Part shown: positions 60,353-64,000 of the stretch, in pieces | How the letters are laid out: every line of letters starts with the position of its first letter | Position numbering within the stretch: position 1 is the first letter of the stretch | DNA from: Ligilactobacillus apodemi DSM 16634 = JCM 16172 | Lineage (GTDB): Bacteria > Bacillota > Bacilli > Lactobacillales > Lactobacillaceae | Direction of reading: 5' to 3' | Length of the DNA: 64,000 nucleotides | Assembly (NCBI RefSeq): GCF_001434405.1 | Contig: NZ_AZFT01000001.1 | Coordinates: 1 to 64,000, forward strand | Position numbers and translations under genes: made by a program | Notes under the pieces: model-generated | The model's database searches: none | The model's input: the letters and a program-made list of their open reading frames with translations, nothing else | Told to the model about the DNA's origin: nothing

Positions 60353-61378
60353 ATGACAAAACTTGTTGATCTTGACTGGGAAAATCTCGGTTTTGACTAT
60401 ATGGAACTACCCTACCGTTATCGTGCACATTACAAAGATGGTCAATGGCATACTGCCGGCTTGACCGAAGATGCAACGATCGCGATCAACGAAGGCTCAC
60501 CAGTCTTTCACTATGGCCAAGCAGCTTTTGAAGGGCTTAAAGCTTACCGCTGTAAGGACGGCAGCATTAATTTATTTCGTCCAGACCAAAATGCAGCCCG
60601 CATGCAACGCAGCTGCCAACGCTTATTAATGCCTGAGATCCCGACTGATATGTTCATTGATGCTTTAAAACAAGTCGTTAAAGCCAATGAAGCATATGTT
60701 CCTCCTTATGGCTCTGGTGGCACGCTTTACTTACGTCCAAATATCATCGGGGTCGGTCCAAACATTGGGGTCCATCCCGCTAGCGAATACATTTTTACCG
60801 TTTTTGCAATGCCAGTTGGAAACTACTTTAAAGGTGGCTTAAAACCAACGAACTTCCTTGCAGCCAACTATGACCGGGCTGCTCATAAAGGAACAGGGCA
60901 AAGTAAAGTCGGCGGTAACTACGCTGCTAGTCTCTTACCTGGGGCTAAAGCAAAGGAACAAGGTTTTGCGGATTGTATCTACCTTGATCCGCTTGAACAT
61001 AAAAAGATCGAAGAAGTTGGTTCGGCTAACTTCTTTGGAATCACCAACAACAATGAATTTGTTACGCCAAAATCACCTTCGATCTTACCAAGTGTTACTA
61101 AATATTCCTTGCTTTATTTAGCAAAGGAACGCTTAGGCTTAGAAACCAAAGAAACTGATATTTACTTAGATGATCTTGATCACTTAGTTGAAGCTGGGGC
61201 CTGTGGGACAGCTGCTGTAATCACCCCAATTGGTGGGTTCCAAATCGGTGATGACTTGCACGTCTTTTATTCTCAAACAGAAGTCGGACCAGTTACTAAG
61301 AAACTCTACGATGAATTGACTGGCATCCAATTTGGCGACAAAGAAGCGCCTGAAGGTTGGATCGTTAAAGTCGACTAA
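60353..61378 (+). CDS. ilvE: Branched-chain amino-acid aminotransferase
   Basis: A 341-residue PLP fold-type IV aminotransferase interconverting Leu, Ile, Val and their keto acids with glutamate/2-oxoglutarate. Signatures are SPVFHYGQAAFEGLKAYRC (about 50-68), LYLRPNIIGVGPNIGV (about 125-140), and the PLP-lysine region GTGQSKVGGNYAASLLPGAK (about 180-199). YLDPLEHKKIEEVGSANFFG and AGACGTAAVITPI follow. Full length for the BCAT2 group. Monocistronic with its own promoter and terminator. Confidence 0.95.
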   Translation: MTKLVDLDWENLGFDYMELPYRYRAHYKDGQWHTAGLTEDATIAINEGSPVFHYGQAAFEGLKAYRCKDGSINLFRPDQNAARMQRSCQRLLMPEIPTDMFIDALKQVVKANEAYVPPYGSGGTLYLRPNIIGVGPNIGVHPASEYIFTVFAMPVGNYFKGGLKPTNFLAANYDRAAHKGTGQSKVGGNYAASLLPGAKAKEQGFADCIYLDPLEHKKIEEVGSANFFGITNNNEFVTPKSPSILPSVTKYSLLYLAKERLGLETKETDIYLDDLDHLVEAGACGTAAVITPIGGFQIGDDLHVFYSQTEVGPVTKKLYDELTGIQFGDKEAPEGWIVKVD

Positions 61379-61385
61379 TCCAATG

Positions 61386-61426
61386 ATAGCCGAGTTATCT
61401 CGTTACGTGCGCGATAACTCGGCTAT
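61386..61426. terminator. Bidirectional terminator after ilvE
   Basis: ATAGCCGAGTTATC (61386-61399) pairs perfectly with GATAACTCGGCTAT (61413-61426). It is between convergent genes and ends one base before the reductase stop codon. Confidence 0.9.
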
Positions 61427-62182
61427 TTATTTGCGTTTATGTTTGGCTAAAGTCAAGATCCGTAGTGCCGTCGCTAATAAAATAAAAAAGATCAAGACAA
61501 ACGAAATATAATTACTCCAAAAACCTAGACTTAAGCCTAAGAGTTTCAAGATCCCTGTTTGCAAAACCATCGTGATAAATGCCATTACCGCGACAATAAA
61601 AAATAATTCAATATAACGTTTCACTGTTAGATCATCCTTTCGTTTTATCTGTGCCACTTTTTGACCTAAACTTTTTAATTCGGCTTTCTTTTTGGAGGCT
61701 AATTCTTTAAGCCCAAACGTATTGGTCTGCACGGCTTCACCGACTTTGATCACGCCCATCGCAGTCATCACCTTATCAAAGGTTTGAAAAGTCGCATCAG
61801 TTGCCCCAGTCAACACATTTTCTAACGTTTTAGTGTAGCAGTTAGTCAATAAAATATAGTGCTTATTAGCAAAAGTTCCAAGCGCATGCGGATCACCGTA
61901 TTTATCGAAACGCAAAGTCAATTGACGTAAACAGTCTAAGAAATTTTTCATGATCCCAGAGATCCCACCCCAATACGTAGGCGCCGCTAGGATCCAGACA
62001 TCGGCTTCTTTTAGCTTACTAACTAAAACATCTAAGTCGGCACTCTTTGGCATGATCGTATAATCGTTTAAAAATATTGTTTCTTGTGCTATTTTCGGAT
62101 CCACATTGGCCAATACTTGATCCAACATTTGCCCTGTGATCCCGTCTCTTTTAAAAGAGCCTAAAATCCCGAGTACTTTCAT
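61427..62182 (-). CDS. Flavodoxin-like NAD(P)H:FMN reductase with C-terminal membrane segments
   Basis: A 251-residue protein. Residues about 1-180 are a flavodoxin-like fold: LGILGSFKRDGITGQMLDQVL with the phosphate loop, then AAPTYWGGISGIMKNFLDCL (about 70-89). The C-terminus (about 192-246) adds two hydrophobic segments and a basic tail (LAKHKRK), which standard reductases of this type lack. It would place the flavin domain at the inner membrane face. Monocistronic. Electron acceptor unknown. Confidence 0.8.
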   Translation of the reverse strand: MKVLGILGSFKRDGITGQMLDQVLANVDPKIAQETIFLNDYTIMPKSADLDVLVSKLKEADVWILAAPTYWGGISGIMKNFLDCLRQLTLRFDKYGDPHALGTFANKHYILLTNCYTKTLENVLTGATDATFQTFDKVMTAMGVIKVGEAVQTNTFGLKELASKKKAELKSLGQKVAQIKRKDDLTVKRYIELFFIVAVMAFITMVLQTGILKLLGLSLGFWSNYISFVLIFFILLATALRILTLAKHKRK

Positions 62183-62288
62183 TATTTATCTCCTATATTA
62201 ATATTTTTCTTTATTATAACTTATTTACCACAAAACCGCTTTCTTTTAAACGGATTAAAAATTTTACTAATTATTAAAACTCAGTCTA

Positions 62289-62308
62289 TGATATATTAAT
62301 ATATATAT
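62289..62308. promoter_or_regulatory. AT-rich inverted repeat before the amino-acid ABC transporter
   Basis: TGATATAT and ATATATCA separated by TAAT, 26 bases before the ATG. Could be a regulator site or part of the promoter; AT-rich repeats also arise by chance. Confidence 0.35.
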
Positions 62309-62334
62309 CATTTTAACCTAAGGGGTATGCTTAA

Positions 62335-63777
62335 ATGAAAAAGAAGCTATTTTTGATTTTAAGTTCGCTGTGTGCCTTTTTATTTTTATTTGGTAACGGC
62401 ACGATCAAAGCGGAAAAAACTTATCAAATTGGGACCGACGTTACTTATCCACCGTTTGAATTTGCTAATAAAAATAATCAATACGTGGGAATCGACATTG
62501 ATATTTTAAAGGCGATCGCAAAAGAAGAAAATTTTAAGGTCAACATTAAAGCAGTTGGTTTTAATGCAGCCGTGCAATCATTACAATCGGGACAATTAGA
62601 TGGAGTCATGGCTGGGATGGCGATGACTGACGAACGAAAAGTCAAGTTTGATTTCTCTGATCCATACTACAAGACTGGCTTTGTCATGGCAGTCGCAAAA
62701 AACAGTAAGATCAACAGCTTAGACGATCTGCGTGGTAAACGCGTGGCGCTAAAAACTGGGACAGCCGCTGCCGATTATGCTAACTCGTTAAAAGATAAGT
62801 ATGGTTTTACTACCGTGACTTTTGACGATTCCGATAACATGTATAATGATGTTGTCAATGGTAATTCAGTTGCCTGTTTTGAAGATGATCCGGTCATGCA
62901 ATATGCGATCAAAACGGGAACTAAGCTCAAAATCGTCACTAAACCAGCTCAGGGTGGCTACTATGGTTTTGCCGTTGCTAAAGGTAAAAATCAAGAGTTA
63001 CTCAAAAAATTCAATGCTGGACTTAAAAAGATCAAGGCTAACGGTGAGTACCAAAAAATCATCAACCGTTACTTAAGTACCAAAACTGTTTCCGAACAAA
63101 AGAGTGCTAAATCAAGTAGCAACAGTGAACGGACTTTTTGGGGCTTGCTTAAACAAAACCGCCAAGCTTTACTACAAGGGTTAGGTGAAACGATCTACTT
63201 AACGATCGTCGGAATCTTCTTTGCAACGATCTTTGGAATCATTGTTGGTTTACTGGGAATTGTACCCAATAAGTTCGCTCGTGGCTTATCAACAACGATC
63301 ATCTATATTTTCCGGGGAATGCCTCTCTTAGTTTTAGCATTATTTATTTATAATGGGTTACCAACTCTGACAGGCGTAAAGATCCCTGCCTTTATCGCTG
63401 GGGTCATAACTTTGACCTTAAATGAAGGTGCTTATACCGCAGCCTTTGTTAAAGGTGGGATCGAATCCGTCGACAAAGGACAAATGGAAGCCGCGCGCTC
63501 ATTAGGGATGCCGTTTGGTAAGGCAATGCGTAAAGTCATCTTGCCTCAAGGTATCAAGCTAATGATCCCATCATTTGTCAACCAATTCATCATTACCCTT
63601 AAAGATACTTCGATCCTTTCGATCATTGGAATCTTAGAATTGACGCAAACCGGTAAGATCATTATCGCCCGCAACCTTGAAGGCTTTAAGGTTTGGACGA
63701 TCATTGCCTTGATCTACTTGATCATCATTACTTTACTTACCTGGCTTTCAAATTACGTCCAAAAGAAAATGAAATAA
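62335..63777 (+). CDS. Amino-acid ABC transporter, substrate-binding protein fused to permease
   Basis: A 480-residue fusion of the GlnP type. The signal peptide (about 1-27) is followed by a solute-binding domain (TYQIGTDVTYPPFEFANKNN, about 29-48; MAGMAMTDERKVKFDFSDPYY; DDLRGKRVALKTGTAAADY). From about residue 262 it is a membrane permease with four to five segments and the EAA-like loop EAARSLGMPFGKAMRKVILPQ (about 385-405). The substrate is probably a polar amino acid. No ATPase gene follows within the window: a terminator and a minus-strand gene come next, so the ATP-binding partner must lie elsewhere. Confidence 0.9.
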   Translation: MKKKLFLILSSLCAFLFLFGNGTIKAEKTYQIGTDVTYPPFEFANKNNQYVGIDIDILKAIAKEENFKVNIKAVGFNAAVQSLQSGQLDGVMAGMAMTDERKVKFDFSDPYYKTGFVMAVAKNSKINSLDDLRGKRVALKTGTAAADYANSLKDKYGFTTVTFDDSDNMYNDVVNGNSVACFEDDPVMQYAIKTGTKLKIVTKPAQGGYYGFAVAKGKNQELLKKFNAGLKKIKANGEYQKIINRYLSTKTVSEQKSAKSSSNSERTFWGLLKQNRQALLQGLGETIYLTIVGIFFATIFGIIVGLLGIVPNKFARGLSTTIIYIFRGMPLLVLALFIYNGLPTLTGVKIPAFIAGVITLTLNEGAYTAAFVKGGIESVDKGQMEAARSLGMPFGKAMRKVILPQGIKLMIPSFVNQFIITLKDTSILSIIGILELTQTGKIIIARNLEGFKVWTIIALIYLIIITLLTWLSNYVQKKMK

Positions 63778-63782
63778 GCTAG

Positions 63783-63827
63783 AAAAACGGTCGCAGATAA
63801 ACTTAAAAGGTTTATTTGCGACCGTTT
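63783..63827. terminator. Bidirectional terminator
   Basis: AAACGGTCGCAGATAAAC (63785-63802) pairs with GTTTATTTGCGACCGTTT (63810-63827) with one wobble, between convergent genes. Confidence 0.9.
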
Positions 63828-63828
63828 G

Positions 63829-64000
63829 TTAATTATCTACGGTAATAACCCGCTGAACAGGCACATCAAAGGAATCTAGCTCCCAGCCTGCAGTGGCATA
63901 AGTCATCGTTGGGGTTGCTAAGGAGATCGTATTTCCCGAGAAATTTTTTAAGTAGCGATCATAATAACCACCACCAAAACCTACTCGTAGCCCCGAATCT
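63829..64000 (-). CDS. 5-formyltetrahydrofolate cyclo-ligase (C-terminal part)
   Basis: Partial: 57 codons are visible and the gene continues beyond the right edge. The peptide LRVGFGGGYYDRYLKNFSG carries the GFGGGYYDR signature of MTHFS, which converts 5-formyl-THF to 5,10-methenyl-THF with ATP. The end, VQRVITVDN, is preceded by the typical DSFDVPVQ stretch. The N-terminal half is outside the window. Confidence 0.9.
   Translation of the reverse strand, partial: DSGLRVGFGGGYYDRYLKNFSGNTISLATPTMTYATAGWELDSFDVPVQRVITVDN

Noticed and set aside
1-64000. tRNA, rRNA, CRISPR arrays, insertion sequences, integrases or prophage genes
   Set aside because: I saw no cloverleaf-like blocks with CCA ends, no regularly spaced identical repeats and no transposase or integrase motifs.

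Overview
The window is AT-rich chromosomal DNA from a Gram-positive bacterium, most likely family Lactobacillaceae (a Ligilactobacillus- or Liquorilactobacillus-like lactobacillus). The inference rests on a KxYKxGKxW signal peptide with YG-type repeats, a ComK-like protein beside a ComX/SigH-like sigma factor, a DUF4767 lipoprotein, the PFL/ACT gene pair, a fructose PTS operon and strong AGGAGG ribosome sites. No rRNA, tRNA, CRISPR array, insertion sequence or phage gene was seen. Species is not assigned.

Layout. 1-893: start of a large secreted repeat protein, cut by the window edge. 1088-19378 (minus): a long exopolysaccharide (EPS) operon read right to left: sigma-like factor, rmlA-rmlC-rmlB-rmlD (dTDP-rhamnose), six glycosyltransferases, a Wzy polymerase, Wzd/Wze, an acyltransferase, Wzh, a Stealth phosphotransferase and two more glycosyltransferases. 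It has no priming glycosyltransferase and no Wzx flippase. 19681-24761 (plus): ComK-like protein, DegV protein, a YG-repeat M23 endopeptidase and an SPC-type metal P1B-ATPase behind a PerR/Fur-like palindrome.

24855-42417: a second polysaccharide region. The plus-strand part has GT14, DUF4422, a priming sugar transferase, GT2 and GT4. The minus-strand part holds two more Wzy proteins, two galactofuranosyltransferase-like enzymes, the only Wzx, UDP-galactopyranose mutase (Glf), GtrA, two acyltransferases, a GtrB/CsbB-like GT2 and a GT-C-like membrane protein. GtrA, GtrB and the GT-C protein look like a three-component side-chain glycosylation system. The two regions look complementary: the first supplies rhamnose, chain-length control and transferases; the second supplies initiation, export and galactofuranose.

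42418-44262: a regulatory interval followed by an amino-acid permease. It contains a parS-like palindrome, a 21-codon leader peptide with nine threonine codons and a strong hairpin with a T tract, which together look like ribosome-mediated attenuation of a threonine transporter. 44323-64000: backbone functions: a large LTA-synthase-family enzyme, fruRKA, PFL/ACT, an MFS exporter with MarR regulator and palindromic operator, a third galactofuranosyltransferase-like gene, an NrtR-like regulator, small unknown proteins, a DUF4767 lipoprotein, QueH, branched-chain aminotransferase, a membrane-anchored flavodoxin-like reductase, a substrate-binding/permease fusion of an amino-acid ABC transporter, and the end of 5-formyl-THF cyclo-ligase. 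Backbone genes are much richer in GATC than many EPS genes, which suggests horizontal exchange of the EPS modules.
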